A DNA stretch of 64,000 nucleotides from Paraburkholderia ginsengisoli NBRC 100965 (GTDB lineage Bacteria; Pseudomonadota; Gammaproteobacteria; Burkholderiales; Burkholderiaceae), in contig NZ_BBJF01000014.1 of the NCBI RefSeq assembly GCF_000739735.1, positions 1 to 64,000 on the forward strand, written 5' to 3'. A model generated the notes under the pieces. The model was not told the origin of the DNA and did no database searches. It worked only from the letters and a program-made list of their open reading frames with translations. Each line of letters opens with the position of its first letter. Positions within the stretch are counted from its first letter, which is position 1. Both the position numbers and the translations under genes were made by a program. Of the stretch, positions 25,948-34,990 are shown one piece after another.

Positions 25948-26241
25948 ATGAACGTCCTTACTTACAGCGAGGCGCGTGCCGGCTTTAAGCAAGCGATGGA
26001 CGACGTCTGCCGGGATCACACGCCTATGCTCATCACGAGGCAGAGCGGCGAAAACGTGGTCATGGTGTCTCTCGACGATTTCAATGCAATGCAGGAAACC
26101 TTGTATTTATTGAGTTCGTCGAAGAATGCTCAGCGGCTCGCCAGATCCATCGCGCAATTGAACGCCGGCAGTGCGACCGCGCGCAAACTGCTGACCGATG
26201 AACCGACAAAAAAGCCGCAACGAGGAGGCCGCACAGGCTGA
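25948..26241 (+). CDS. yefM: YefM/Phd-type antitoxin
   Basis: 97 residues: MNVLTYSEARAGFKQAMDDVCRDHTP followed by VVMVSLDDFNAMQETLYLLSSSKNAQRLARSIAQLNAG, the standard Phd/YefM N-terminal DNA-binding fold and the helix that wraps the toxin. The C-terminus is basic. It binds and neutralises the YoeB-type toxin encoded by the overlapping next gene and usually represses their shared promoter. A recognisable ribosome site is weak (GAG at about -9). Confidence 0.9.
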   Translation: MNVLTYSEARAGFKQAMDDVCRDHTPMLITRQSGENVVMVSLDDFNAMQETLYLLSSSKNAQRLARSIAQLNAGSATARKLLTDEPTKKPQRGGRTG

Positions 26242-26503
26242 CAGTGTTTTTATGTTCACTGACGACGCGTGGGACGATTATCTGTATTGGCAGGAGACCG
26301 ACCGGAAGGTCCTGCGCAAGATCAATACATTACTGGAAGAGTGCCGGCGCGACCCTTATCGGGGGACCGGAAAACCAGAGGCATTGATTGGCAGCTTGAG
26401 CGGCTTGTGGTCGCGCCGTATCACGCTCGCCGATCGGCTGGTCTATCTGCCGAGAGACGGCAAGATCTACGTGATTGCCTGCCGCTTTCACTACGACCGC
26501 TGA
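26198..26503 (+). CDS. yoeB: YoeB/Txe-type mRNA interferase toxin
   Basis: About 100 residues (or 85 if translation begins close to VFMFTDDAWDDYLYW). The match to YoeB is strong: DDAWDDYLYWQETDRKVLRKINTLLEECRRDPY, GKPEALIGSLSGLWSRRIT, DRLVYL and ACRFHYDR. The catalytic Glu (GKPEAL), Arg (ADRLVY) and His (FHY) expected in YoeB are present, so the toxin should be active as a ribosome-dependent RNase. The ATG at 26198 lies inside the antitoxin gene (44-bp overlap). It is needed to include the first beta strand; the ATG at 26252 would cut it. Confidence 0.9.
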   Translation: MNRQKSRNEEAAQADSVFMFTDDAWDDYLYWQETDRKVLRKINTLLEECRRDPYRGTGKPEALIGSLSGLWSRRITLADRLVYLPRDGKIYVIACRFHYDR

Positions 26504-26585
26504 AAAAAAGCGGGCTACAGTTCCTGTTTCGCGCAGTCGCGAATCAGGCCCACGCCGGCATACGCGAGGGCGAGGGCGGGCGCCC

Positions 26586-27506
26586 TCACTCCGCATGCCG
26601 CCGCGCCCGCCTGCCCGCGTGCAGCAACGACAGCAACGGCCAGCCGAGATTGACCCCCAAACTCGCCATCACGATCAACCCCATGCCCGCGAGTTGCGGC
26701 AGCGCCAATGCCCGGCCATACACCACCGCATCCACCACGATCGCGGTAAGCGGGTAGACGAACAGCAGCACCGCGATCACCGGCGTGCTCAGCTTCGGCA
26801 GCGCGCCATAGATCAACACGTACGACAGCCCCGTATGCAGCACACCCATGCCGACCAGCCAAAACCATTGCATCGGGCCGATATGGACGGCGGTGAGTGG
26901 CGCGATGAACGGCAGGCACACCACACCCACCGCGCACTGCGCGAGCGTCAGCAGATGCGGCCGCAGGTTGCCGAGCCCTTTGGCAATCAACGTGACGCTC
27001 GCATAGAGCAGCGATCCCACCAGCGCTTCGCCGATCCCGATCAGATAGCTCGTATGTCCGTGAAAATTGTTCGTCGCCGCGACGCCCGACGCGAGCACGA
27101 GTCCGACGAACGCGGTCGCGATCCAGCCGAGCCGGTCCATGCCGAGGCGCTCGTTGAAGAGCGCCGCGCCGATCAGCACGACCCAGAACGGCTGCACATG
27201 AAACACCACTGTCGCCACCGCAATGCTGGTGCGATGAATCGCGTCGAAGAAACCGACCCACTGCGTGACCATCAGCACGCCCGAGAGCACCGCGAGCGCG
27301 ACCGTGCGGCGCGTGAAATGCGCTCGCGTGAAGAAGCCCTTCCACGCGCAATACGCGGCGAGCGACAGGAAGCCGAACAGGCAGCGAAAGAAAACCAGCG
27401 TTAGCGCGCCGAGCCGCGCCTCCTCCACGAAGACGCCCAGCGTGCCCATCAGAAGCCCGCCGCTGGCAAGCGTGATCGCGCCTTGTTGACGTTGGGTGAG
27501 GGACAT
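26586..27506 (-). CDS. EamA/DMT-family transporter
   Basis: 306 residues with ten hydrophobic helices in two EamA repeats (first ITLASGGLLMGTLGVFVEEARL... to about 140; second LIGIGEALVGSLLYASVTLIAKG... onward). The family exports small metabolites such as amino acids; the substrate here is unknown. I start at 27506 (MSLTQRQQG), where the first helix region begins. It diverges from a LysR gene 101 bp away, which probably regulates it. Confidence 0.88.
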   Translation of the reverse strand: MSLTQRQQGAITLASGGLLMGTLGVFVEEARLGALTLVFFRCLFGFLSLAAYCAWKGFFTRAHFTRRTVALAVLSGVLMVTQWVGFFDAIHRTSIAVATVVFHVQPFWVVLIGAALFNERLGMDRLGWIATAFVGLVLASGVAATNNFHGHTSYLIGIGEALVGSLLYASVTLIAKGLGNLRPHLLTLAQCAVGVVCLPFIAPLTAVHIGPMQWFWLVGMGVLHTGLSYVLIYGALPKLSTPVIAVLLFVYPLTAIVVDAVVYGRALALPQLAGMGLIVMASLGVNLGWPLLSLLHAGRRARRHAE

Positions 27507-27607
27507 GCGAAGCGGCTCCGTGACGGGATGTCCCAAGTATTGCGCGGCTTGCGGGGCGCTCACAAACGAATTAAATTGAGCAATTCCATCAGCCGGATTG
27601 ATAAATC

Positions 27608-28489
27608 ATGCACCCCGAATTCGACGTCGATCTGTTGCGCAGCTTCGTCGCCGTGGTGGAGACGGGCAGCTTCACGAAGGCGGCGACCACGGTGCATCGG
27701 TCGCAGGCGGCCGTCAGCATGCAGATCAAGCGGCTCGAAACCATGCTCGGCACCACGCTGTTCGCGCGCAATACGCGCAATCTGTCGCTCACGCGGCCCG
27801 GCAACACGCTGCTCGAGTACGCACGGCGCGTGCTGGCGCTGCACGAGGAGGCGTGGTCGGCGATCGTGCGGCCCGAGGTGACCGGGCGCGTGGTGCTCGG
27901 CGCTCCGGACGATTACGTGTCGTCGCTGCTGTCGCCAGTGTTGCGGCGCTTTTCGAATCTGTATCCGCATGTGGAGATCGAGATCGTCTGCGCGCAAAGC
28001 ACGTCGCTCGCGCCGATGCTCGCCGACAACAAGATCGATCTCGCGTTCGTCACGCGCGACCGCAAACTGCGCGGCGAATTCGTGCGCAGCGAGCCGATGG
28101 TGTGGGTGGGGGCGTCGGTGGATACGCCGGTGCTGGCGGCGTCGCCGCTGCCGGTGGGACTGTACGAGCCCGGTTGCGTCGCGCGCCAGCATACGCTGGC
28201 CGCGCTGGACGGCGCGCGGATTCGCTATCGGGCGGCGTTCAGCAGCGCGAGTCTGATGGGATTGGTGGCGACCGTGGATGCCGGGCTGTCGGTGATCGCG
28301 CTCACGCGTTGCAGCGTGCCGGCGCGCCTCGCGATTCTCGGCGAAGCGCAAGGCCTGCCGAAGATCGCACCGCTGGAAATCGTGGTGGCGCGCAGCGCCA
28401 AATCGGATCGGCCGACCTGCGATTATCTGGCCGCGCAGATGGTGCAGGATCTGTCGTTGCGGGCGCCAGGGCGGGGAGCGGCGGGGTAG
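27608..28489 (+). CDS. LysR-family transcriptional regulator
   Basis: 293 residues. The N-terminal HTH is canonical (DLLRSFVAVVETGSFTKAATTVHRSQAAVSMQIKRLETMLGTTLFARNTRNLSLT). The effector domain contains FVTRDRKLRGEFVRSEPMVWVG and a late AGLSVIALTRCSVPARL. It faces away from the EamA transporter across a 101-bp region and is convergent with fbpC, with only 21 bp between the stops. The effector is unknown. Confidence 0.92.
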   Translation: MHPEFDVDLLRSFVAVVETGSFTKAATTVHRSQAAVSMQIKRLETMLGTTLFARNTRNLSLTRPGNTLLEYARRVLALHEEAWSAIVRPEVTGRVVLGAPDDYVSSLLSPVLRRFSNLYPHVEIEIVCAQSTSLAPMLADNKIDLAFVTRDRKLRGEFVRSEPMVWVGASVDTPVLAASPLPVGLYEPGCVARQHTLAALDGARIRYRAAFSSASLMGLVATVDAGLSVIALTRCSVPARLAILGEAQGLPKIAPLEIVVARSAKSDRPTCDYLAAQMVQDLSLRAPGRGAAG

Positions 28490-28510
28490 GGGCCGCGCCA
28501 TCTCCTGATT

Positions 28511-29566
28511 TCATCCCCGCGGATAAGCCGTCACTTTCCCATCCACCGTCACCCGCACCTGTTCTCCGGGCCGCGGACACAGATAACCAGGCACGCGCGC
28601 CCGCACCATCGTCCGCGAAGCAGACTGCAATTGCAGCGCGACGCCGGCGTCCTGCCCCTGAAAGATCACGTCGGTGACGACAGCCTCATACGCGCTCCCA
28701 TCGGCGATCGTTTCATCGGGGCGCAGCACGCGGATCTGTTCGGGCCGCAGCATCACATCGACCGCGCCGGCACCCATCGGCGCAGCCAGCGCCAGCTCGC
28801 CGAGTTCGCAGCGCACGCGCTCGTGCTCGGCCGTTCCGGGCAACAGCACCGCCTCGCCGACGAACGACGCCAGCGCGCACGTCACCGGCCGCTGATACAG
28901 CGTCTGCGGCGTCGCGGTCTGGATCAGCCGCCCGTTCCACAGCACCGCCACTTCATGCCCCAGCGACAACGCTTCGGACTGATCGTGCGTGACCAGCACG
29001 GCGGTCGCGCCGGCGGCGGCCAGTGCGCTCGCCACCGCCTGGCGGGTTTCGAGCCGCAGCGCGGCATCGAGCGACGAGAACGGCTCGTCGAGCATCACGA
29101 GCGTCGGCGCCGGTGCCAGCGCGCGAGCCAGCGCAACGCGCTGCTGTTGACCGCCCGACAACTGCTGCGGCGCACGCGCGCCGAATTCCGCCGGCAAGCC
29201 GACCAGCTCCAGCAGTTCGGCCACTCGATGCCGCGCGCGACGTTGCGTGCGCGGCAAGCCGAACACGATGTTGTCGGCGACGGACAGATGCGGAAACAGC
29301 GCGCCCTCCTGCGGTACGTAGCCGATGCGCCGCTGCTCCGATGGCACGTGCAGGTTGTCGTCGGCGACACGGCGGCCGTCGATCTCGACGCTGCCGCCGT
29401 CGGCGCGCTCAAATCCGCACAGCAGACGCAGCAGCGTAGTCTTGCCGCTGCCCGACGGCCCAAGCAGCGCGAGCAGCGTGCCGCGCTCGACGGAGAGGTC
29501 GATGCCGTGCAGCACCGGCTGGCCGCCGAACGATTTCCGCAGTCCGCGGATACGAAGTTCGCTCAT
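28511..29566 (-). CDS. fbpC: Iron(III) ABC transporter ATP-binding protein (FbpC-like)
   Basis: 351 residues. The ABC core has Walker A GPSGSGKTT, Q-loop YVPQEGALFP, signature LSGGQQQR and Walker B LVMLDEPFSSLD. It is followed by a C-terminal TOBE domain (VDVMLRPEQIRVL...DVIFQGQDAGVALQLQS). This arrangement is FbpC/PotA-like. It is the last gene of the Fur-box operon, 87 bp after the permease. Confidence 0.92.
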   Translation of the reverse strand: MSELRIRGLRKSFGGQPVLHGIDLSVERGTLLALLGPSGSGKTTLLRLLCGFERADGGSVEIDGRRVADDNLHVPSEQRRIGYVPQEGALFPHLSVADNIVFGLPRTQRRARHRVAELLELVGLPAEFGARAPQQLSGGQQQRVALARALAPAPTLVMLDEPFSSLDAALRLETRQAVASALAAAGATAVLVTHDQSEALSLGHEVAVLWNGRLIQTATPQTLYQRPVTCALASFVGEAVLLPGTAEHERVRCELGELALAAPMGAGAVDVMLRPEQIRVLRPDETIADGSAYEAVVTDVIFQGQDAGVALQLQSASRTMVRARVPGYLCPRPGEQVRVTVDGKVTAYPRG

Positions 29567-29653
29567 GAAAATCCGAAGGTGAAAGCGCGTGAAAGCAGGG
29601 CGGTTGTCTGTGGCATAGGTGGCATCAACAGCATCAACAGCACCTCAGCCGGC

Positions 29654-31255
29654 TCAACGTTCGCCGAGCAGCGCCGATCTGCCGAGCAGCGCGAACAGCA
29701 GTCCCGACGCGAGCAGCGATATCCCGGTAAGCAGTGCCGCGTACGGTGCGGCGGCCGCGAACGCCATCGTCGACGTGTCGGCCCACACCTGGGTGGCGAG
29801 CGTTTGCGTGTCGAGCGGCGAGAGCAGCAGCGTCGCGTTCAGCTCGGTGACGACCGAGATGAACACCATCGCCGCCGCCGCGCCGAGCCCCGGCCCCGCG
29901 AGCGGCAGCATCACGCGAAGCAGCGTCTGCCACCAGTTGAGACCGAGCGCGCGCGCGGTCTCCTCGAGGCGCGGCTGCGCCTGCATGAATGCGGCGCGCA
30001 CGCTCACCAGCGCGATCGGCATGAACAGCATCGCATATGCGACCACCAGCAGCGTCGCGCTTTGATAGAGCGGTTGCAGCACGCGCACCGCGAGCGACAC
30101 GATCGCCAGCGCGATCACCAGACCCGGCACGCCCTGCGCGAGGAACACCGTGCGCTCGAACAGCGTCGCGAAGCGGCCCGGATAACGCACCAGCAGGAAT
30201 GCGAGCGGCACCACCAGCAACGTGGTCAGCAACGCGGCGGCGAAGCCGAAACCGAGCGACGACACCGTCGCGTTGAACAGCAGTTCGGGCGACACGTCGG
30301 CCGGCGTGACGGCGGCCGCGCCAGGTTGGGTAAGCCAGTAACCGATCATGCCGAGCGGTACGCCGAGGGTCGTGACGCCAAGCAGTGCGAAGCCCGCGAC
30401 GACGATCCAGCGCCACGCGCCCAGTTCATAGCGCAACACCGCGCGCCGCGTGCCGCGATCGACGCGTTCATAGCGCGCCACGCCACGCACGCGAAACTCG
30501 AACGCGAGCACGATCAGGCAGATCACGATCAGCACGCACGCGAGCAGCGAAGCGCCGCCGCCGTCGAAACTGGTGCGGAAGTCCGCGTAGATCTGCGTGG
30601 TGAACGTGCGAAAGCGCAGCAGGGTGAATGCGCCGAACTCGGACAGCACGCCGAGCGCGACCAGCAACATGCCGCCGAGCAACGCCGGGCGCAATTGCGG
30701 CAGCACCACGCGCACGAAACTGCTCCAGCGGTTGCAGCCGAGCGCGCGCGCGCTTTCTTCGAGCGCCGGGTCCATGCCGCGCAAGGCGGCTGCGACCGGC
30801 AAATAGACCAGCGGAAAATACGCGCAGCTCAACACCAGCAACGCACCGTTGAAGTCCTGCAAATCCTCGCTGAGCGAGACCCACGCATAACTCGAAATGA
30901 AGGCCGGCATCGCGAGTGGCGCCGCGCTGAGCACGGCCCACACGCGACGTCCCGGCAAATGCGTGCGTTCGACGAACCATGCGGCGGCCGTGCCGATCAC
31001 CGCGCACACGAGCGTCGTCGCCACCGTGATCAGCAGTGTGTTGACGAGCAGTTCGCCGACCAGCGGCCGGAAGACCAGCCCGAGCGCGTCGACCGCGCCG
31101 AAGCTCGCGGCGCGCCAGAACGTCAACGCGATAGGTAGCAGCACCAGCAAAGCGCAAAGCGACGCCGCCGCGAACAAACCGCGCGGCGCGCGCATACGCG
31201 CGCGCGCCGGGGCGGGGGAGACAGCCGGTTGAGCGGCTGACAGGGCTTCGCTCAT
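29654..31255 (-). CDS. fbpB: Iron(III) ABC transporter permease (FbpB-like, fused double permease)
   Basis: 533 residues with about 12 helices in two halves. Each half carries an EAA loop for contact with the ATPase: EESARALGCNRWSSFVRVVLPQLRPALLGG and, about 290 residues later, EETARALGLNWWQTLLRVMLPLAGPGLG. This fused-dimer layout is typical of FbpB. The ATG at 31255 directly abuts the fbpA stop codon, so the two are cotranslated. Confidence 0.92.
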   Translation of the reverse strand: MSEALSAAQPAVSPAPARARMRAPRGLFAAASLCALLVLLPIALTFWRAASFGAVDALGLVFRPLVGELLVNTLLITVATTLVCAVIGTAAAWFVERTHLPGRRVWAVLSAAPLAMPAFISSYAWVSLSEDLQDFNGALLVLSCAYFPLVYLPVAAALRGMDPALEESARALGCNRWSSFVRVVLPQLRPALLGGMLLVALGVLSEFGAFTLLRFRTFTTQIYADFRTSFDGGGASLLACVLIVICLIVLAFEFRVRGVARYERVDRGTRRAVLRYELGAWRWIVVAGFALLGVTTLGVPLGMIGYWLTQPGAAAVTPADVSPELLFNATVSSLGFGFAAALLTTLLVVPLAFLLVRYPGRFATLFERTVFLAQGVPGLVIALAIVSLAVRVLQPLYQSATLLVVAYAMLFMPIALVSVRAAFMQAQPRLEETARALGLNWWQTLLRVMLPLAGPGLGAAAAMVFISVVTELNATLLLSPLDTQTLATQVWADTSTMAFAAAAPYAALLTGISLLASGLLFALLGRSALLGER

Positions 31256-32287
31256 TTACAGCAGGCCGGCATGGCGCAGCAGCTTGCCGGCCTGGCTATC
31301 GTCGCCGAGCTGCTGGATCGTCAGCGGCGGCGGGCTCAATTCGGCGAACGGCTTGAGAATCGGGTCCGGTGCGACGCCCGCATGCAGCGGATACTCGAAC
31401 ATCACGTGACTGTTCGCCATCAATTGTTGCGCGCGTTCGCTGACCAGATACGCGAGAAACTTCTGCGCGTCGCCTGCGTTGTGCGCGGACTTCAGCACCG
31501 CCGCGCCCGACACGTTCACCAGCGCGCCGGCGTCGCCGTCGCCGAAGTGATGGATCGCGCTGCGGGTCTTCGCGTCGCCGAGTTCGGCATGCAGACGCGT
31601 CCAGTAGTAGTTGTTGATCAGGCCGGTCGCGACGCCGCCGCGATTCACCGCGGCCACCACGCCTTCGTCGTCGTCGAAGATCTGCGCATTGGCTTTCAGG
31701 CCTTTGAGCCATTGCACGGTTTGCTCTTCGCCCTTCAACGCGAGCACCGCGCTCACGAGCGGCAGGAAGTCGCCGTCGCTCGGCGCGATGCCGACCCTGC
31801 CTTTCCACTCCGGCTTCGCGAGATCGAACAGCGATTGCGGCAGTTGCGACGGTTGCACCTTGGCCGTGTTGTACGCGAGCACGTTTTCACGCGCGGTCAC
31901 GGCGACCCACACGCCGCCCGGCGAGTTGAAGCGCGTGGGCACGGTGGCGAGCGTGGCGCTGTCCACCTTGGCGAGCAGGCCTTTTTCTTCGAGCAGCATC
32001 AGTTCGGGCGAGTTCTCGGTGAAGTACACGTCGGCGGGCGACGCCGCGCCTTCCGCGACGATCTGCGCGGCCATTGCCGGGCCTTCGCCGTTGCGGATCC
32101 TCACCGACACGCCCGACTGCTTCTCGAAGTCTTTCGCGAGCAGATTGACGACCTGCTCGTGTTGCGCGTTGTACAGCGTGATCGACGCAGCGTGCGCCGC
32201 CGACGGCACAGTCGCGAAAGCGGTCAACGTGAGCGCGGCGACGCTGCCGAGCAGGCGCAGGCGGGTGCCAAACCAGGAGTAAGCCAT
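31256..32287 (-). CDS. fbpA: Iron(III)-binding periplasmic protein (FbpA-like)
   Basis: 343 residues with a signal peptide cleaved near AAHA-ASI. The mature part begins ITLYNAQHEQ (His43), has VYFTENSPEL (E91) and INNYYWTR (Y227-Y228): the His, Glu and paired Tyr that bind Fe3+ in FbpA-type ferric-binding proteins. It therefore should deliver ferric iron to FbpBC. It is downstream of the EfeB-like peroxidase in the same operon. Confidence 0.92.
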   Translation of the reverse strand: MAYSWFGTRLRLLGSVAALTLTAFATVPSAAHAASITLYNAQHEQVVNLLAKDFEKQSGVSVRIRNGEGPAMAAQIVAEGAASPADVYFTENSPELMLLEEKGLLAKVDSATLATVPTRFNSPGGVWVAVTARENVLAYNTAKVQPSQLPQSLFDLAKPEWKGRVGIAPSDGDFLPLVSAVLALKGEEQTVQWLKGLKANAQIFDDDEGVVAAVNRGGVATGLINNYYWTRLHAELGDAKTRSAIHHFGDGDAGALVNVSGAAVLKSAHNAGDAQKFLAYLVSERAQQLMANSHVMFEYPLHAGVAPDPILKPFAELSPPPLTIQQLGDDSQAGKLLRHAGLL

Positions 32288-32389
32288 GTTCCAGAAGTCC
32301 CGTTGTGATGAGGTTGGTTGATCGTGTTGTGCGTGCTTCGGGTGTTGCAGCGATGCGTTTGTGTTCGCTGAGTCGGCGCGTCGGCGTGC

Positions 32390-33703
32390 TTACGACTCGA
32401 ACAGCCCCGCGCCGATATACGAGCCCGGCTTCGCCCCTGGCGGCACCGCGAAGATCGCGCTGCCGACGTGGGTCGTGAACTGGTTCATCATGTCGAACTT
32501 CGCGAGCCGCTCGTTGATCGGAATGAAGCCGGTGCGCGGGTCGCTCTGATGCGCGACGAAGATGAGCCCCGCGTCGTACTCGGTTTCCTGGCGCCACGGC
32601 GGCCAGCGCTCGATGTAGAAGTTCGTGCCGTCGTTGTACGAGTACGAGCGGCGCAGAATCTGCGCGCCGCTGTTGCTCGCCTGATTCGACAGACGCACGT
32701 GCGAGTTCTCCGGAATCAGCGGATTGCCGTCCTTGTCCTCTTCCTTCAGGTCGACGGGATCGAACTCGTTCTTCCTGCCGATCGGCGCGCCGCTGTACTT
32801 GTGCCGCCCGAGCACCTGTTCCTGGAAGCCCAGTTCCATGTTGTCCCAGTGTTCGAGCGTGATGCGGATGCGCCGCACGACGGTGTAGGTGCCGCCTTCC
32901 ATCCATGGCGCGTCGGCGCTCGCGCGGGCCCAGACGAATTCGTTCATCAACTGCGGCTTCGCGGTCGACGGATTGTTGGTGCCGTCCTTGAAGCCCATCA
33001 GATTGCGCGGCGTCTGTCCGCGCGGACCCGACAGGAAACCGGCCTGGCCCCAGCGCATGGTCGCGTTGCCGTACGCGAGCCGCGTCAGTTGCCGCACCGC
33101 ATGAAACGCGACCTGCTGATCGTTCGCGCACGCCTGGATGAAGAGGTCGCCGCCGGTTTTCTCGGGGATCAGCTGATCGCCGTTAAAGCGCGGCAAATCG
33201 ACGAGCGCGGCAGGGCGGCGCGCGGCGAGGCCGTAGCGATCCTTGCCGTCCTTCGTGAAGAGGCCGGGGCCGAAGCCGAAGGTGATCGTCAGGCCGTTGG
33301 GGCCGAGGCCGAGCACGTCGCCGGAATCGGGCGCGGACTTGCTGTCGCCGGCTTCGCCCGTCGGCAGCGCGGCGGCCGTGCCGCCTTGTGCGAGACGCGC
33401 GGCCGCGTCGGTCCACGCGCGCAGCAGCGCGATGACGTCGTCGCGCTTGTCGGTCGTCAGATCGAGCGCGGCGACATACGCGTGACTCTGCTGCGGCGTG
33501 ACGATGCCGCTCTGATGCACGCCGAAGAACGGCTCGACGGCCAGTTGCGGATCGGCGCCGTGTGTTTGAGCCTGGGCCTGGGCTTTGGCGAGCGCGGCCT
33601 GCGGCGCGAGCGCCGCGCCGAGGCTCGCGCCGGCCGCCATCGCGGCGCCGCCCGCTTTCAGAAAGCCGCGCCGTGACGGGCGCGGCGGTCGATCGTTTGC
33701 CAT
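32390..33703 (-). CDS. efeB: Tat-exported EfeB-like Dyp-type peroxidase
   Basis: 437 residues with a twin-arginine signal (SRRGFLK, residues 10-16, then an Ala-rich segment ending ALA). The Dyp signature is present: NLMGFKDGTNNP with its catalytic Asp, RIRITLEHWDNMELGFQEQVLGRHKYSGAPIG, HVRLSNQASN, ILRRSYSYNDG and GLIFVAHQSDPRTGFIPINERLA. EfeB is a periplasmic haem peroxidase that normally works with EfeU (permease) and EfeO (cupredoxin). Neither is here; fbpABC follows instead. That suggests it supplies ferric iron, or iron freed from haem, to FbpA. Confidence 0.92.
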   Translation of the reverse strand: MANDRPPRPSRRGFLKAGGAAMAAGASLGAALAPQAALAKAQAQAQTHGADPQLAVEPFFGVHQSGIVTPQQSHAYVAALDLTTDKRDDVIALLRAWTDAAARLAQGGTAAALPTGEAGDSKSAPDSGDVLGLGPNGLTITFGFGPGLFTKDGKDRYGLAARRPAALVDLPRFNGDQLIPEKTGGDLFIQACANDQQVAFHAVRQLTRLAYGNATMRWGQAGFLSGPRGQTPRNLMGFKDGTNNPSTAKPQLMNEFVWARASADAPWMEGGTYTVVRRIRITLEHWDNMELGFQEQVLGRHKYSGAPIGRKNEFDPVDLKEEDKDGNPLIPENSHVRLSNQASNSGAQILRRSYSYNDGTNFYIERWPPWRQETEYDAGLIFVAHQSDPRTGFIPINERLAKFDMMNQFTTHVGSAIFAVPPGAKPGSYIGAGLFES

Positions 33704-33741
33704 GATTGCTTCACCTTCTTTATCGCGTTAGACCGTGCCGC

Positions 33742-34893
33742 TCACTTCGCGAGCACCAATGTGTTCACATCGTCCTGCACGTAGTAGAAGCCATCGCCTT
33801 CGGGCGTCAGCGCGAGGCCGAACAGGTCGCCGTTGCCCGGCGGCGATTGCGCCTTGTCGGTGTCGATCCAGCGCGCGTAGATCTGCTTGCCGGTCGCCGG
33901 ATCGATTTCGACAATCTGGCCGTTCAGCGCATTGGTCACCAGCAGGTGGCCGTTGGGCGCGGTCACCATCGCGAGCGGACGATGCAGCAGGCCGTCGGCG
34001 GTGAGCTGGCGGCCCACGCCGGCGCTCGTGTCGCGCGTCATCGGGTCGTCGATTTCGGTGATGCGGTTGCCGATCGCGTCGGACACGTACAGCAGCTTCT
34101 GATCGTTCGACAGCGCGAGGCCGGTCGGGCCGACGAGGAACACGCCCTTGTCGGCTTGCGCGCCGAAGCCGCTGCCCACCACGGTTTCCTTCTTCACGAC
34201 GGGCGGCTTGCCGGCCGGCACGTCGAGGTCCAGACGCAGCACGGTGGCCTGCTTGAATACCGGCGGCGTGCCTTCCGCACCGCCGACGCCGAAGCCCGCA
34301 TTGCTCACGAACAGCGTCGCGCTGGTGCCGTTGTCGACGACGGCCATGTTGCCCCACGGGTCGTTGATGTTCGGGCTCGTGATGGTCGACGCGACCTTGC
34401 CTTGCGGATCGAGCACGATCAGGCAGCCGGCGCCCTTGGTGCCGGTCGTGCCGTCGTTGCTCGGCGTGCTGCCGACGATCACATAGCCCGACTTGAGCAT
34501 CGTCATCGCGGTCGACAGGCCGATGCCGCCGGGGCATTCCTTCAGATCGCGCGGCACCGTCGCGAACACCGACATCTGTTTGGTGTCCGGACGATAGTTG
34601 ATGATCGTGCTGCCGGTGCCCTGCAGATTGGTCGAGTTGTTGAAGTTGCCGACCAGCACGTCGCCCTGTTTGATAGTGCCCGCCGTGACCGGCGCGACCA
34701 CCACCGCGTAGGGGTTCTGGTCGCCGTTGTCGGGCACGGTGTTGATCAGCGTGGTGTGGTGCTTGATGGTTTCGAGGAAACCTTGCGGCTCGGCGTGCGC
34801 GCCGGCTGCGGTCGCGAAGGCGACAGCACCGGCCGCGGCGCCGATCAGTGCCCGCGCGGTGCGCGGCGAAAACTTGCGCATGGGATGGTTCAC
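33742..34893 (-). CDS. Exported beta-propeller (NHL/SMP-30-like) protein
   Basis: 383 residues. The start is a GTG at 34893 with GGAGG spaced 7 bases, which decides it over the ATG at 34881. A signal peptide follows (ALIGAAAGAVAFATAAGAHA). The mature protein is built of blade-like repeats: GDVLVGNFNNSTNLQG, GPTGLALSNDQKLLYVSDAIGNRITEIDDP, MVTAPNGHLLVTNALNGQIVEIDPATGKQI and LFGLALTPEGDGFYYVQDD. Such propellers can be binding platforms, lactonases or redox proteins. It lies in the Fur-box operon between the porin and EfeB; a role in iron acquisition is inferred from that. Confidence 0.85.
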   Translation of the reverse strand: MNHPMRKFSPRTARALIGAAAGAVAFATAAGAHAEPQGFLETIKHHTTLINTVPDNGDQNPYAVVVAPVTAGTIKQGDVLVGNFNNSTNLQGTGSTIINYRPDTKQMSVFATVPRDLKECPGGIGLSTAMTMLKSGYVIVGSTPSNDGTTGTKGAGCLIVLDPQGKVASTITSPNINDPWGNMAVVDNGTSATLFVSNAGFGVGGAEGTPPVFKQATVLRLDLDVPAGKPPVVKKETVVGSGFGAQADKGVFLVGPTGLALSNDQKLLYVSDAIGNRITEIDDPMTRDTSAGVGRQLTADGLLHRPLAMVTAPNGHLLVTNALNGQIVEIDPATGKQIYARWIDTDKAQSPPGNGDLFGLALTPEGDGFYYVQDDVNTLVLAK

Positions 34894-34990
34894 GATTGAG
34901 CCTCCGTGTCTGCGCACAAAGCGGTGGTTGCGGTCATGATCGAAAGCATGGGTGTTGGTTTGTCGAGCGTAGGGTTGGGCGCGAACCGCA

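Noticed and set aside
28631..31138. Long plus-strand frame (835 codons) opposite fbpB and fbpC
   Set aside because: It is rich in Arg, His, Gln and Asp with no family pattern, and mirrors the third-codon GC bias of the genes on the other strand.
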